Shown: positions 21,084-33,255 of the stretch, piece after piece
Layout of the letters: each line of letters opens with the position of its first letter
How positions within the stretch are numbered: the stretch's first letter is position 1
NCBI GenBank assembly: GCA_020746835.1
Contig: JAGPNK010000003.1
Coordinates: forward strand, 2,232,001 to 2,296,000
Length of the DNA: 64,000 nt
Reading direction: 5' to 3'
Source: Stachybotrys elegans
Taxonomy: Eukaryota; Ascomycota; Sordariomycetes; Hypocreales; Stachybotryaceae
Notes under the pieces: model-generated
The model's database searches: none
What the model was told of the DNA's origin: nothing
What the model saw: the letters and a program-made list of their open reading frames with translations, nothing else
Translations under genes and position numbers: made by a program

Positions 21084-22579
21084 TCACCCACTCCTGTGTG
21101 CAGATTGGGCTGCCGTTTTGAGGAAGCCTTGGAAGCTCTCAAAGGCAGCCGCATCGTGCCCTTCGAGCCAGCGACAGCCAATCCGTAGGCCATCTCTGGC
21201 GACGTGAATTCGTATCTTGAAGCCAAAGACGGTGGGGTCATCCGCCATCTTGTCCGTAGTCCCTTCTTGCTCCCTCTTCCTGCGCCGTCGCCATGCTCGG
21301 TTCCAGACAATGCCCGGTGCCCGGCCAATACCCTCCAGCTTCTCCTTGTCCCACTGCCACGAGATGAGTTCGAGCTTGCTAACGGCGCTGGACAGATCCT
21401 CAGCCATCTTGCCTATTCCTTCGGGCAAGCTCAGACGGACCACATCTGCCTCGGTCACAGCGGGAAGGATGTTTTTGGATAATGCTGTTTTGACACCTCT
21501 GGCAGCATCCTGCACAGGCCGCATAGTCTGAAAGGACCACGCTACCGCCCAGCGCCGAGTCTTGGTCCCTTGTATGAACTCGGTCACGGCGTAGTTATCC
21601 ACACCCAGCGCCCGCAGCTTGTCGACGAGGCGTATTGCGCTCGCCAAGAATCCGAACATGGCCGTGTACCACTGGACCCGCTCCCGCAGCACCAGCGACT
21701 CCTCTAGGATGCGGTCGACAAAGCCCGCCTCACCGCCTTGGACGATCATCTCTATCTTGGACCCTGAGCATGCCGTGTTGGGTGGACGGGCTTTCTTCTT
21801 TGCGCTCTCGAGCATCGCCTCCTCAGACTCGTAAAAGGGGGGTTCGTCATGCAAAAGTCGATGGAGTTCAAGTTGAGATCGTCCAGAGGCAGCAGGGAAT
21901 CCTCGGGCCGGCGGGCCACCACCTTGATGCGATGCTGGAAATTGTTCAAGGCGACATTTTTGCGCGACCACTCCAGGTTCTGAGGGTCAATGTCTGGAAC
22001 TGTCAGTGCTGCCTGTCCACAGCCTAGTGGGCATACCTGTTGCGATAAAGGACCAGGGTCTCTGGGCACATCCGAGAAGGGGGTAGATGCAGCTGGAACC
22101 AGTGCCAATGTCCAAGCCAACGACACCTCGCCGCGGCTGATCGTAGGTCGAAGTATCCAGGAGGTCTTTGAGCCAAAGAATGTAGTTGTGACGGTTTGGC
22201 ACCTAACTCGTCAGCGGCAGCATTGCTAGGGCATTGAAAGGCTTACGGGAGGGCACAGCCTGTTGTCGGGAAGGTCGATGGAGAGGTTGAAGTCGAGCCG
22301 CAAGAGCGTCTTGGTGAGCTGCATTACCGACGCTGGGTTGTTGAAGTCGATGTCGCGGCCCTTTGTTCTGCAAATGTTGGCATTCGCTCACTCTCACCAG
22401 ATGGATACTTACATGGCCGCAAAATCCGGATCGAGGCGCGCCAAGTCTTTAAAGTCTGGAGCTGTGGTGTATAGGTCACGATAGTAGCGGTCCTTTGCGT
22501 CATCTGCGACAAGAGAGCTGACGGTTGTGCTGCGATCATCGCCAGCTGCATCCACCGCGGGTTTACCCCCGCGCTCCAT
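21084..22579 (-). CDS. METTL16/RlmF-family RNA N6-adenosine methyltransferase with apparent frameshift
   Basis: Four exons (22579-22413, 22367-22247, 22202-22037, 21993-21084) encode a METTL16-like protein of about 450 residues. Family landmarks are DFNNPASVMQLTKTLL, the VPNRHNYILWLKDLL segment, the SAM-binding GLDIGTGSSCIYPLLG, and DIDPQNLEWSRKNV. The catalytic NPPF motif reads MTNPPF. Immediately after NPPF the frame breaks: the following family sequence (YESEEAML…) continues only in another frame. The break lies in a C6T4 run (about 21835-21844), consistent with one missing base. METTL16 methylates U6 snRNA and MAT2A-type hairpins in animals; S. pombe Mtl16 methylates U6. The break may be a sequencing error or a real loss. 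Confidence 0.82.
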
Positions 22580-22773
22580 CTTTTGTGTCCGAAACAATGA
22601 AGGCTCGCTGAATATGGTTCTCGGGGGCGATTTTAGGTGGCAGTGGGCGGTGTGCAAGGCCTCGGGCCAGCAAGATGAAAGAAAGGTGAAAAGATGAAAT
22701 GAAGCGCAAGGGCTAAGAAATTCGTTACAGTCATCATGTACCAGGTACAAGCACTACAATATCGCAACAGCGC

Positions 22774-23752
22774 TCACCACAACAGAATCCTCCACCTCCA
22801 GCCTTCCAGTATCTTCATGTCCTCCTCTGCGACATCCGCATCGCCGTTCTCAATTCTTGTGCACAGCTTCTTTATCCTCTTCTGGATCGTCTTGGCGACG
22901 CGCATCGACACCTCATTCTGGAACACGTATAGGACAGCAAACACAAGGAAGCCGACGCTGGCCAGACCGCCTCTGCCAAACACAGTCTCGTTGATGCGCG
23001 ACAGCAAACTCTTGGACCGTCGGAAGGCATACTCTGTGTCGTTGGACGACTGTAGAGACTCCTCGTCGGAGCCACGCCGCCAGAACCTGCGCACGGCAGG
23101 GATAAACGAAGCGCTGGACGCTGTTAGCAAGAGAAATTCGGAGAGACATGGAGACAAACATGGCACCGCCAACCAACCATCTGCGCCAGCGATGGTTCTG
23201 TGCAGACTTGGCCAGGTCGCGGACTTCGGCGTGCAGCGTCCTGAGCTCGGCCGACACGAGCCCAGCCTGAGCCCTGATGCGCGACTCGAGATCTAGGGTA
23301 GAGGTGCTCGCATCAAAGCGCTGACGCTTGCGGACCAAGCTGAGGTACTCGCGCAGGGCGAATTGACAGTTGGTCTTGAGGGATTTGAGATCCCGCGCCG
23401 TCGTGATGAGAGGCTGGGGTGACAGAGTACGTGGCGGGCGTGGGTTGTTAAGAATACTGCCAGGGTGATCTGGAACCCGCTGGTCGGAGCGGAGGTGAGC
23501 AATGCCCGACGAAGAGGCTGCGACGGGATCGACGCCACCAGGAGGAGCCGAGGAGCCGAGTCCTACGCCTGGTGGTGCTCCGGGACCCGGTGCCGCAGGA
23601 TATGGGTTCCCAGAATTGAAGCTGGCATTGAAACTACCGTCCGGGCGCGGGTAAGGGCCGGCGCTGGCGTTGGGATTGATGTTGGGTTGAGAGAACGAAG
23701 GAGAGGAGGCTGGTAGAGGGTCCACCGAAGTGAGTCTAGCCGAAGGGTCCAT
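22774..23752 (-). CDS. Disordered/coiled-coil protein with one C-terminal membrane segment, unknown function
   Basis: Two exons (23752-23160, 23113-22774) give 310 residues starting MDPSARLTSVDPLPASS. The first ~125 residues are Pro/Gly/Ser-rich and likely disordered. A charged helical section follows (LKTNCQFALREYLSLVRKRQ, then RIRAQAGLVSAELRTLHAEV), consistent with coiled coil. After the intron, GGLASVGFLVFAVLYVFQNEV is a probable transmembrane helix, followed by a short charged tail ending ILEGWRWRILLW. The layout suggests a tail-anchored or organelle-membrane protein. I placed the intron donor at GTTTGT and the acceptor at GTCCAG because they keep the frame; a nearby alternative exists. 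No family recognised. Confidence 0.7.
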
Positions 23753-24208
23753 GACGACAACGTGAGAACAAATGTCAGTATTAAAAATGACAGAAGCAAT
23801 ATGTAGAAGAAAAGCAAAAGCGGCGTAAATCGCAGTCGTCACACGTTGCTCATGATATATCGGATTTCGGGTGGCTGGTAGATGCAGGATGGGCGAGTTG
23901 GGAGACTTGCAGCTCTCGCTAGTGGGGCGGCATGATGGCCCGATGGTTGGACGAATGAAAGCATGCATGCAAGTATCAGGCATCACAGGCAACAAGGGAA
24001 TATGCAATTACCCAGCAGTCACGCCCATTGCGGAAAGAGGCCATCGCCAGCACTGGGAAAAGGGTCAATTCGGCATGCCGGCATGCCATGCCCGCTAGGC
24101 CAGGTTATTTGATCTCGAACTTATTTTTTTTCCGCACTCGTCACACAAATTATATACAGGGGAAGAACCCGAGCCGGTCTCGAAACAGGCCCTTCTTGCC
24201 ATTGCGCC
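23753..24208. other. Intergenic region, no feature recognised
   Basis: About 460 bases between the start of the membrane-protein gene and the 3' end of the next minus-strand gene. It must hold a promoter and a 3' end, but I see no distinctive motif. Confidence 0.4.
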
Positions 24209-25050
24209 TTAGTTCAGGAGGCTGACAAGCAGCTCGACGATTTTCTGAATCTTCTCCTGACCGGCAGCCCCGCCAGCAGCAGGAGGTGCGGCGGCAGGAG
24301 GCGCGGCGGCAGGAGGAGCAGCGGCGGCGGCAGGGTCGGGGATGAATGCAGCCCACTCGGCGTTCATGTTCTTCACCACCAGCTTGAGCTCGTTCTCCTC
24401 GGCCTCGAACTCAAGCTCACCAACGGCAGGGTCAATGACGAAAGCACCGGCCTCCTTGCAGAATCGACCGACAACACCCTTGCTGATGTCGAGGGCATCT
24501 GCGTCTGTTAGTATCAGCATGAAGAACTGAAAAGGGTCTACTTACTGCCTGCGTTGAGGATGTAGTCGATCGATTGCAGAGCAACGCCGTCTGCGCCCTC
24601 TGCGAGACTCACAACAAATGAAAAGGCCTCAAGGGGAAGGAAACCGGCAGGTGGTGGTGCAGGCTTGGTGTTCTTGCTGACAGTAAGGGTTCGGTCCTCG
24701 CCGTTCTGGAACTCAACTTCAAAGACACCGTTTTGCTGTTTGATTGTCTTAGTACTACCGCTCCACGGTCCCGAGATTCAAATTTCACGACTTACTCCGG
24801 GGGGGAAGAGAACATCAGTGCGAGTATCTCCACCCTTCAGAACAATGGGGGTATCGAACTGGCCCTGAACCTCATTCTCACCACCCTCCTCACCCTCCTC
24901 TTCCCGGGCACCAGGAGTGGCACCAGCTCCCGGAGAAGGAGCGATGGCTCCGTTTCGCGAGATGAACCTGGCCTCGGTGGCAGAAGGAGCGGGGAAGGCA
25001 AAGACAGCAGAGAGCTGAGCAAGGAGAAGGACTGCCTTGAAAGTATGCAT
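24209..25050 (-). CDS. Secretory-pathway protein with Ala/Pro-rich tail, unknown function
   Basis: Three exons (25050-24796, 24735-24546, 24504-24209) join in phase to 246 residues. MHTFKAVLLLAQLSAVFAF is a signal peptide. An acidic Gly/Glu-rich stretch follows, then a beta-rich region (TPIVLKGGDTRTDVLFPPG and GVFEVEFQNGEDRTLTVSKN) that could be an immunoglobulin-like fold. The C-terminal part ends with an imperfect Ala/Pro repeat (AAAPPAAAPPAAAPPAAGG) and an amphipathic helix QEKIQKIVELLVSLLN. There is no clear transmembrane helix, so it may be secreted or ER-luminal. A distant likeness to TRAP-alpha/Irc22-type ER proteins crossed my mind but is not supported by a motif. Confidence 0.72.
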
Positions 25051-25993
25051 TGTGGAAGAGTAAAGAAGAAAGAAGCTGAGAAGCTGACCGGAAAGAATGC
25101 ACAGAAAATGAGTGTAAGTGAAGCGAAGAAGACGAAATCGGGCCGGCCGCGAAGAGAAAGGATTGGATGATGAAGTGAAGCGTGGTGATGCTGTCAACGA
25201 GATGCAACGGCCTCGATGCTCTTTATACCTGTCCAGCACGTATCATCCCATGACAATACCCCATGGGATGACAGCGCGAACCGAAACTCGAGACTATGAG
25301 TGGAGGCGTACATACTCTCAACCGCCTATTTCGGTCTCCATCACACAAGACTACTGGCTTGGCACGTCGGAAGTTGTCAACTGGTGTATGTGAGATGGCA
25401 ACGCAGCCAGGACCGTCGCCAAGCTTTCGCCCGACCCCCCTTAGCCAAGCATGCATGCTAGGCGATTACCGAGCGTGCCGCTGCCAAAAGGCTTGGCCAG
25501 ATCTCTTGTTCATCTCAAGCTTTTGCCGCCGTAGACACTCTCCGTATGCCCACACACTTGGACAACGTCAAAAGGCGACGTTTCTCACACCAGGACGCCG
25601 CCTACAACCCTTACCCTCGGAGCATCTTAGTCGCGTTATGGCGGCACCTAAATTGAAGCTTAAAATTTGCGTACTGAGCCAGGGGGCAATAGCAGTGTAC
25701 CAGAGACGCGCAGCATGGGTTATCCGGTCGCATTCAGCCCAGCCCAGCCCACGCGCACGCTGGCTCAGGAGTTGAAACCCACGATGGTTCGCTAGCGCCA
25801 AGCCCCTAGGTCGTCCCTTCGTCCAGGCAGGGCTCTTGGTGGTGTAAGTGGCCCTTGAAACGCGCCCCTGGGCCGCATCTAGATTGCAACCTCACCCAGG
25901 CGCAAACCACATGGCGCGCACCGTCCCAAACCATAGGAGCTGTTCTATTAATACCGTGCCGAATGGGATAAACATACCACTTTCGACGACGCG

Positions 25994-26338
25994 ATGTTTC
26001 GTGCCTTTTGGTCTGAGCAACATGGCTCTGAGGAGCATGGTCAATCTCTCCTTGGTGGAGGTGGAGCAGCTCCTCCAGACTATGACCATGGCCTATCCTA
26101 TGGCCCACGGGTTGTGGTCACACGACCTCTTGCCCAAATGAGCAGTAGAGCCAATGCGCCGCCTGAAGAACCTGATTGTGTTGTGGATATAAGAGTTGCC
26201 TGGTCGACTTGCCCTCCACAAATCGATTAACAGGAACCCGGACCTGACATCGGCCGAGATTTCATCTGATAATGAAGATGCAGCACGGCGAGGAAACGAG
26301 TATATCCAAAACGCGGTGATGCTGGCGTTCCTATTCAT
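25994..26338 (+). pseudogene. Possible gene remnant: two overlapping protein-like frames with a TM segment
   Basis: A frame starting MFRAFWSEQHGSEEHG reaches PPEEPDCVVDIR, then stops at 26230. A second frame overlapping from about 26196 reads on through SAEISSDNEDAARRGNEYIQ into a hydrophobic segment (MLAFLFMALLLLFMALG). Together they look like one short membrane protein interrupted by a frame shift near 26195, but no splice pair restores it. Treat this as a candidate remnant only; neither part has a recognised family. Confidence 0.3.
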
Positions 26339-26582
26339 GGCATTGCTGCTTCTTTTTATGGCACTCGGTCCACTGTGGCAGTGCGCAATACCTGTGTCCC
26401 TTCATATCTGGTCTTCCGAAGTTGCGCATCTCATTAATTTTTACTGTAACTGGGCCACCAGAAGCCGGACATTGATTGCCATGGGACCCAAATTCTCGCA
26501 GGCTCACGGGAACTTCAGCACATGTCTCCAGTTGGGGGAACCTTTGTTCTCGCAACATGAGCAACGGGTTGTGGAATATGCT

Positions 26583-26813
26583 TCACATACAGCATTTCTT
26601 CCTTTGTACCATCATGGTACTGAAGCTTTCGTGGGTCTCCTGAATCTGCAAGTTGTGGTTCACGCTACTAAGAGCTTTCCAATTGGCGAAGGACATGTTT
26701 TCCTTGGCATCGGGAATGTCGGCAGAGTCGGTGTCGTAGAGTGTTTGAACACAAGTAGGCAGATGAACTTTGTTTGAAACACGATCACCTGAACGCAGAA
26801 TGTACGGCTGGTG
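26583..26813 (-). other. Possible minus-strand exon or gene remnant
   Basis: A 76-codon open stretch starts right after a good acceptor (ATTTATAG) and reads HQPYILRSGDRVSNK… through VQTLYDTDSADIPDAK, NMSFANWKALSSVNHN and QIQETHESFSTMM. Composition is strikingly protein-like. A GTACAA donor after STMM could continue it. No upstream start exon or clear family was found, so it may be part of a decayed gene. Confidence 0.3.
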
Positions 26814-28698
26814 CTATAAATAGCACATCGCCATGACGTGCTGTCTCTGCCATGGAAGCTGTGAGCATGGATACAGCGGTGCTTGTTCAAGACGGCCATG
26901 GTTGGCTTTCTGACTGCGAATTGAATACAATAGACCAGCAGAGCAAATCACGGCCCGCGCTCATATTATATTTTGAGTTTTCTCGGACGAAGCGCTACCT
27001 GTTGCTCAAACTCGGTTGTCATAAACAGCACAGATAATCTCCAGTCAACACTGGCTTTGCATCAGAGTAATTACGGTCGATACGGATTCCAGACCCGAGA
27101 GGAATGACACACCGTCTCGGAAGCATCTGAAGGATTACGCATCGGATTGCTTTCCCCGTACTTGGTCGTGCCAGACTTCCTGAGATGGAAACTGACACTG
27201 AGCACGAGTGGTTTAATCTCAGCGTTACTGTGGACGTTGCAGCACACCCATCTGTCTCCTGCTCACTTGCATTTGATCGCATTATGGAATACTAGACTGG
27301 GCCGGGAATGAAAGTTATGATAGAGTAGGTGTGTGCTTTGAGGAAAAATAAACAATAGTGTATGCGAACAATGATAGTCGCCCTGCTGCCCAATGGACCA
27401 AAGAACAGAGTCAAACAATGAATGGATCGTCAGACTACTGACATCACCTATTGGCTGGAGCCGGAGACAATGATGAAAGGTATATCCACACCTACGGTTT
27501 GTACAAGCAATTGCGGTCGACTGCATAACAGCCTTCAGCGCGGCGGCCCCATTTAACTGAAACCAGCATGGACAGAGACTTCTGCCATGAGGCAAGACCG
27601 GCCAATTCGTTAAGCACTTTCAAAGTGTGCCATGAACCTGTTTAGAGGATTACCCTAGAGTTCCTTGGATTGTTTATGCTTGTGGGCGGATTTCAACCCC
27701 AACGTAAATATTGACATTGCAAGACTTCAAGATAGTTTGTGCTGTGTGAAGCATTCCTTTTTCGCCAGGGCACCGTCGATCGAGATCGTCTATTTGGGCA
27801 TAAGAATGCACGTCCGTCTTCCAATCAAGCTGAACGTGATACATAGGTAACCTCATGGGTTATGACCGTCGAAGCGTTCTTCCCATCGTCACGGAGTCTC
27901 CACCCGTCGAAGCCACCCACTGTCTGAGCGCTAGTCCTTGTAGATCGGTCAGTCAGCTACCCTGTAAGAGGAACGGGAGCTTGACGATGGCCTCGTTGAC
28001 GTTTTCCCTGCTGTTTGCGGCTGCTTTGATTACCGATGCACTAGGCACCCTCGCCGTTTATCGGCTCCGCGGTCGTTGTTAGCATCATGTCTTCCACCTC
28101 GGACAGCATACCTCTTCTCATCGTTTGAAGCTTTCCTTGCGTTCCACTCTCTTTCGCGGTTGGAGAAGCTGTCATCATGTACAACCCAACCAGGCCATTG
28201 TGACGCTTCGATTTCGTACACTCTGTATATATTCTTTGAGCATCGAGTATGTTTCTCTTGCCTAAACACACGCAAGAGACGATATGTCATTGTCCGAATG
28301 ACTAGGGTCGCCGAGAACGGCGAGGCGACGAGATTGTCGACTTTGTTCGTGTCGCCCCGCAATAACGATCTATTTTTGGATGCTTCAACCCATATGGTAA
28401 ATGGGGCTGTTGAGGCTTCGTACCATCTCTGTCTCTGCCCATCGCTGTCTGTAGAAATTGATAGCTGGGCTGAGATAAAAAAAAATTGTAATCGAACCCT
28501 CAGATCAAGACGTTATCGGTTGGCTGGGTTGATTGGTGCTAGGCAGAAACAAGTGCTTGTACCAGCAGGTTATGCTTGTGTTCTTATCAACAGTCCCTTT
28601 GTTTTTGCTGGACACCTCTCAGCACCGTTCGGCTCCGTGTTGGACACTGTTCCCCACAATGACTTCCAGGCAGCACTGCCCCCAAGCTGTCGGCCGTC

Positions 28699-28704
28699 TA
28701 TAAA
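28699..28704 (+). promoter_or_regulatory. TATA box of the DUF4139 gene
   Basis: TATAAA within CGTCTATAAAAGGCAG lies about 170 bases before the start codon at 28870. Confidence 0.45.
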
Positions 28705-28869
28705 AGGCAGAGACGGATTCCTCAGTCTCGTCTGCAATTTCCACAGCTTCTCAGCTAGCAGTTCAGGCACCAAGCAGTAGAATCGAGGGCAATTCAGCTA
28801 TATCCATCTACGCCTCATTGCCCATCATCCGTTCTACATAGTCGTTTTGTCATCCTCGTCTAATGCACC

Positions 28870-31337
28870 ATGGACAACGTCAATAGCATCGAGTACAACA
28901 TCCGTGATCTGAGCACTCGCTCCGTCACTCTGTTTCCTACACGTGCCCAGGTGTTTCGAGACATCAAGAATGTCGTGCTCAAGGTACCAATCAATGCCTG
29001 ACGTTACAAGCAGAAGCAATGCTGACCGTCTAGCCTGGCTCCAACCAAGTCACCATTCGTGGACTAAGCCCGACTGTTGACGAGGATTCCATCAAAGTCG
29101 AAGGACTTGGTGCCGCTGTCATTACCAATATCTCGGTGGAATCTGCCCCCAATCATGAAATATTCTCTGAGGTCTACCCTGACTCAGACCAGGAGGAGGA
29201 GGACGACGTTGAGGAGGACGATAAGCCGAAACCACCCAAGGAGAGCTTGAAAATTGCTTCCCTCATGTCCCGCCAAGAAGAGCTGAATGACAAGATTTCC
29301 CAGAATGACGATGCAGTCCGCTCTGCCCAGGAGCGTTTACGGATTCTCGATAAGTTCACGAGCACCCTGCACAGCAAGCATGTGGATATTGCCACGCACC
29401 TGAAGATATATGAATATGAGCGTGCGAGGGCAACGCAAGGCATGTTGGATGCGAAGGCATTCGGCCGCAGATTGTTCGAGCAGTACCAGGAATTGAGCCA
29501 AGAGATCGCAGACGCCGAGGCGCTCCACAAGAAAGCGACACGGACCGAGAGGAAGGAGTACGAGAAGGCTCTCCGAGAGCAAGAAAGGGAGAAGAAAAGA
29601 AAGCGACATCGGAAGGAGGAGCGCACCCAGGAGAAGCAGCGCATCAAGTCAAGGCGTCAGCTATTCTGGCCCAAGTACTGCTACACTGTGCGCATCGAGC
29701 TTGAGCCCTACCACGCCTTTTCGCCGGCCTCCTCGCGCCGCGGCTCCTTCTCCAGCGAGAAGGAATACGTCAAGGCTTCTCAGACCGAATCTGGAGAGAG
29801 CGAGGCGCCGAGCGAGACGACATGCCACCTCGTGCTGTCCTACGTGACGGCCTCGGCGTACTGGTCGCCGAGCTACGACGTGCAGCTCTCGACGCCCAAA
29901 GCCTCGGGCTCGCTGTGCTTCGACGCCATGCTGCGCAACTCGACCTCGGAGACGTGGGAGAACTGCAAGATTTCGCTGTCCACGTCGCAAACCATGATCA
30001 GCGGGCTCGACGACACGGTCCCCGAGCTTCAGCCCTGGCGCATCAAGCTCGTCGGCAAGAACAGCACGGGCGACGGGCAGGATATTGTGACGAGCCGCGA
30101 GGAGGTGGAAAGCAGGCGTTCCTTCAAGAACTTGATGAAGCCAGCCAGCCAGCCAAAGTCGCGCGCGGCCATGTTCGGAATTGCCGACACCAACAACAGT
30201 GCTCAAGGTCTTCAGGCGGCGGCAATTGGTCCTCCGGTTGGTCATGGAGGTGGACCGGTGTCAAGCCTCCAGTTGCAGAGCCACCAGACGCAGCTGATGT
30301 TGCTGGAGCAGCAAAACAAGAAGCGGCTGATGATGGCTCGCCAAGAGCAGAATTCTATGAGGCCACCACCACAGCAGCAGCAGATGATGCAAGCGCAGCT
30401 TCAAGCCCAAGCCCAGGCCCGAGCCCAGGCGCAGGCGCAGACCCAGTACCCGCAGAGTATGCCGGTGCCAGCGTCGGGGCCAGCGCCGACCACACAAAAC
30501 GTTCTTCAAGACTTCGACTTTGACACCTTCCTCCATGGGGATGGAAATGAGCCCTCAGGCGGAAACAAGGCAGCCATCCCTGGCATTGAGGCCGAGCCGC
30601 TGGACTTTCAGAACTCGCTCGTCGAAGAGACGGGCTTCACGACGTCGTACGACCTGCCGGGGCTCAAGACACTGGCACCCATGCCCGTGCCGTCCAAGCA
30701 GCGCATCGCGCGCGTCATCTTCCCCAACGTCGTCTTCAGCCACACGCTGGTGGCCAAGTACAAGCCCGTCGCGTACCTGCGCGCGCGGATGCGCAACACG
30801 AGCTCGCTGACGCTGCTGCAGGGGCCCGTGGGCCTCACGCTCGACGGCGGGTTCATGGGCCGGACGATGCTGCCGCGGTGCAGCGCGGGCGACTTCTTCA
30901 CGCTGAGCCTGGGTACGGATCCGGCCATCAAGGTGACGTACCCCAAGCCCGACGTGCGGCGCTCGACGGCCGGGCTCTTCACCAAGGAGAACAGCTCCAT
31001 GTACGTGCGGCATATCCAGGTGCACAACACGCGCTCCGCCACAGGGGGGAAGCCCGTCAACCTGTTGCTGCTAGACCAGATCCCGCTGTCCGAGGACGAG
31101 CGGTTGCGCGTGGAGCTGGCGGTGCCGCACGGGCTTGCTGTCGACGGCTCTGTGCCCGCTGGGCTGCCGGCGCGCCCGGACGGGACGGACAAGGACTGGG
31201 GAAGCGCCAAGGCTGGCCTGAACAAGGCGGGAGAGGTGAGCTGGATGGTGTCGCTCAATGCGGGCAAGGCGGTGAAGCTGGCGCTCGAGTACTCGGTGTC
31301 GATGCCTGTGGGTGACGTTGCGATGCAGTGCACCTAA
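28870..31337 (+). CDS. DUF4139/DUF4140 (mucoidy inhibitor A-like) protein
   Basis: Two exons (28870-28983, 29034-31337) give 805 residues. The N-terminus (MDNVNSIEYNIRDLSTRSVT, then FPTRAQVFRDIKNVVLKPG) is the DUF4140 domain, whose strands cross the intron and continue with NQVTIRGLSPTVDEDSIKVEG. A long charged coiled coil follows (residues ~110-250, ending with a basic KKRKRHRKEERTQEKQR run). DUF4139 occupies the C-terminal half: SYVTASAYWSPSYDVQLSTP and later domain strands to the end. A Gln/Ala-rich low-complexity insert (QQQQMMQAQLQAQAQARA) interrupts it near residue 440-470. The family is widespread in fungi and bacteria; molecular function is unclear. No signal peptide is seen. Confidence 0.9.
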
Positions 31338-31418
31338 TGGGGGGAGGCATCGCGAGACGGCAGGCGGGTGTGTTTTGATAATGTAATGAAGGGTATATTT
31401 TGTTATAATAATTATGAC

Positions 31419-32508
31419 TTATGGCTTCTTCATCTCCTGGTCTGCATCGCGCTTCGTGACGACCTCAGTCTCGAAAGGCAATCCCGACTCAGTTCTGATG
31501 ACACCATACAAAGACGACGAATCCATCCCCCGTCCCAGCTCGTCGCCATATCGATCCGCTTCCTTCAGATGCCGGAGGGCAACCTCGCCAACCTCGAGCT
31601 TCACCCCCGCTTCCTCGGCACAGCTAAGCCCATGGCCGACGTCCTTGAGCGCGAGCTTCACATCGGACCAAGGCCGCTGTCCAGGCGCCGGCATGTACGC
31701 ACCAGTAGTCAGCCGCTGCGACATGCTCAGCGTGAGCGGCCCGTATTGCTGTTCGATCAGCGACTCCAGCGCCTCGCTGCCAAGGCCCGTCTTTTCGACA
31801 AGGGTATGTGCTTCGGCCACGAGCTCCATCATACCCGCCGTGAGGAAGTTGCTGATTGCTGCAGTCAGCACGTAGTCCCGAAGAAAAGGGACGGCGCAGT
31901 GGGACGGCTCTCACCCTGCTGTCTTCATCAGGCTCGCCTTTCTCACGTCCTCGCCTACGCGTATGACTGCTCGGCCCATGACGCCCTCGATGAAAGGGCT
32001 GATGGTCTGGAAGGCATCGTCCGGCCCGGCGACGATCCAGAGCAGCTTCCCCGCCGCGGCGACAGGACTGGCACCAAACACGGGTGCGGCAATAAACCGC
32101 CCACCCCTTTCTGCGATGCGCGCATCTACCGCTGCTGAGGTGTTTGGGTGGACGGTTGACGTGTCCACGATGATCTTTCCTTGGAGATTCCCCTGCAAAG
32201 CCGCGTCAATGGTTGCGTTCAAGGCCGCATCATCGCTCAGCGATATGAAGACGACGTCGCTTTCGTCCACGACGTCCTTGACGCTGTTCGCGGGTATGCC
32301 GCCAGCCTCTTTCAAGTCATCCCCGCGAGACAAGGTACGATTGAAGTACCGAATATGGGAACCGGCAAGATGCTTCTGTAGGTTCATGGCCATAGCGAGA
32401 CCCATTGACCCCAGGCCTGCGCCCGCTTAGCCAGGCCCAAACTCAAAAAGTGTGGCAATTACCTATCCATCCGATGCGCGGAGGTGCTGAACCGTCTTCT
32501 TGGCGCAT
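31419..32508 (-). CDS. 6-phosphogluconate/3-hydroxyisobutyrate dehydrogenase-family oxidoreductase
   Basis: Three exons (32508-32463, 32416-31915, 31851-31419) give 326 residues. The first 46-base exon (MRQEDGSAPPRIGWI) joins to restore the Rossmann motif IGWIGLGSMG; a closer AG would break that motif, which decides the acceptor. Next come the DESDVVFISLSDD and GKIIVDTSTVHPNTS segments, then RFIAAPVFGASPVAA, where the family has its substrate-binding serine region. KTAGNFLTAGMMELVAEA contains the catalytic lysine region, also created by splicing. Members reduce or oxidise beta-hydroxy acids with NAD(P). The specific substrate is unknown. The gene is convergent with the DUF4139 gene, 81 bases apart. 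Confidence 0.88.
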
Positions 32509-33255
32509 GTCGACTCGTTATCCGGGTATTAGATACGGTATATGATGATCTTGTCTCAACCTTGGAAGCTTAAATTCGAATTAATATACGATAGATGGCC
32601 TTGTGGAGCATGAGTCAGTCCGAAGTGGTGGATATTCTCGGCTTGCGGCCCGAAAACCGGATGTTATCCGAGTGTGCCATGGGATCATGTTATGTATATA
32701 CCACGATGCTACAAGGCTGTTGCAAGGACGTGTTACATCAAGACGAAGCAAAATGTAGGATCCACCAATGAGCTTGTCTTGCTGAGAGATTGGCCATCAA
32801 AGGATAGAATGCAGTCCTCCTTGCTGAAATTACCAGTCCCAACGACGCAGCTGGTCCAACAACTGGCGATTTACACCTTTCCGTACAAAACTTGGCGATC
32901 GTTTTTGCATGTTTGAAAGTCTGGTTCGGCTTATGGAGCGCTTTGCCACTGCCGAGAGCTGCCCGTCTTGGCCGCCCACCCACACAGGCAGCAACACCAT
33001 GTCAGCCGAGAACCGTGCCTCACCCAAGCTGACATAGTATCATGTTTCATTTTGTGGGGTAGCAGAGAAGGTGAGTATACAGATGGTAGATGTGAGTTTG
33101 TTGTCTATTCTGGTTGGGGGGGGGGTCATTTCCAGTGTAACGAGCTCGACCTCCTGGGCTGAGCCGTCTTCGTGAGACTGCCTTTACAGTATCCCGCCAG
33201 CTGAGATTTTACATGGTATTATAGCCGCAATGAGTGAAAAGATCTCGTGGGAATG
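32509..33255. other. Intergenic region, no feature recognised
   Basis: About 750 bases with a G10 run near 33117-33124 and AT-rich patches. No coding or RNA signal is supported. Confidence 0.45.

Larger units (their letters stand above)
25051..28869. other. Gene-poor 3.8 kb region
   Basis: No complete gene is visible. Composition is closer to AT-neutral than in the flanking genes. Two places hold protein-like but unfinished frames: 25994-26230 plus and 26583-26813 minus (separate entries). The stretch 27000-28650 shows no coding, RNA or repeat signal that I can support. Confidence 0.5.

Noticed and set aside
28076..28780. 234-codon plus frame
   Set aside because: No domain, no codon bias, crossed by antisense frames of similar quality, and it runs through the promoter of the DUF4139 gene.
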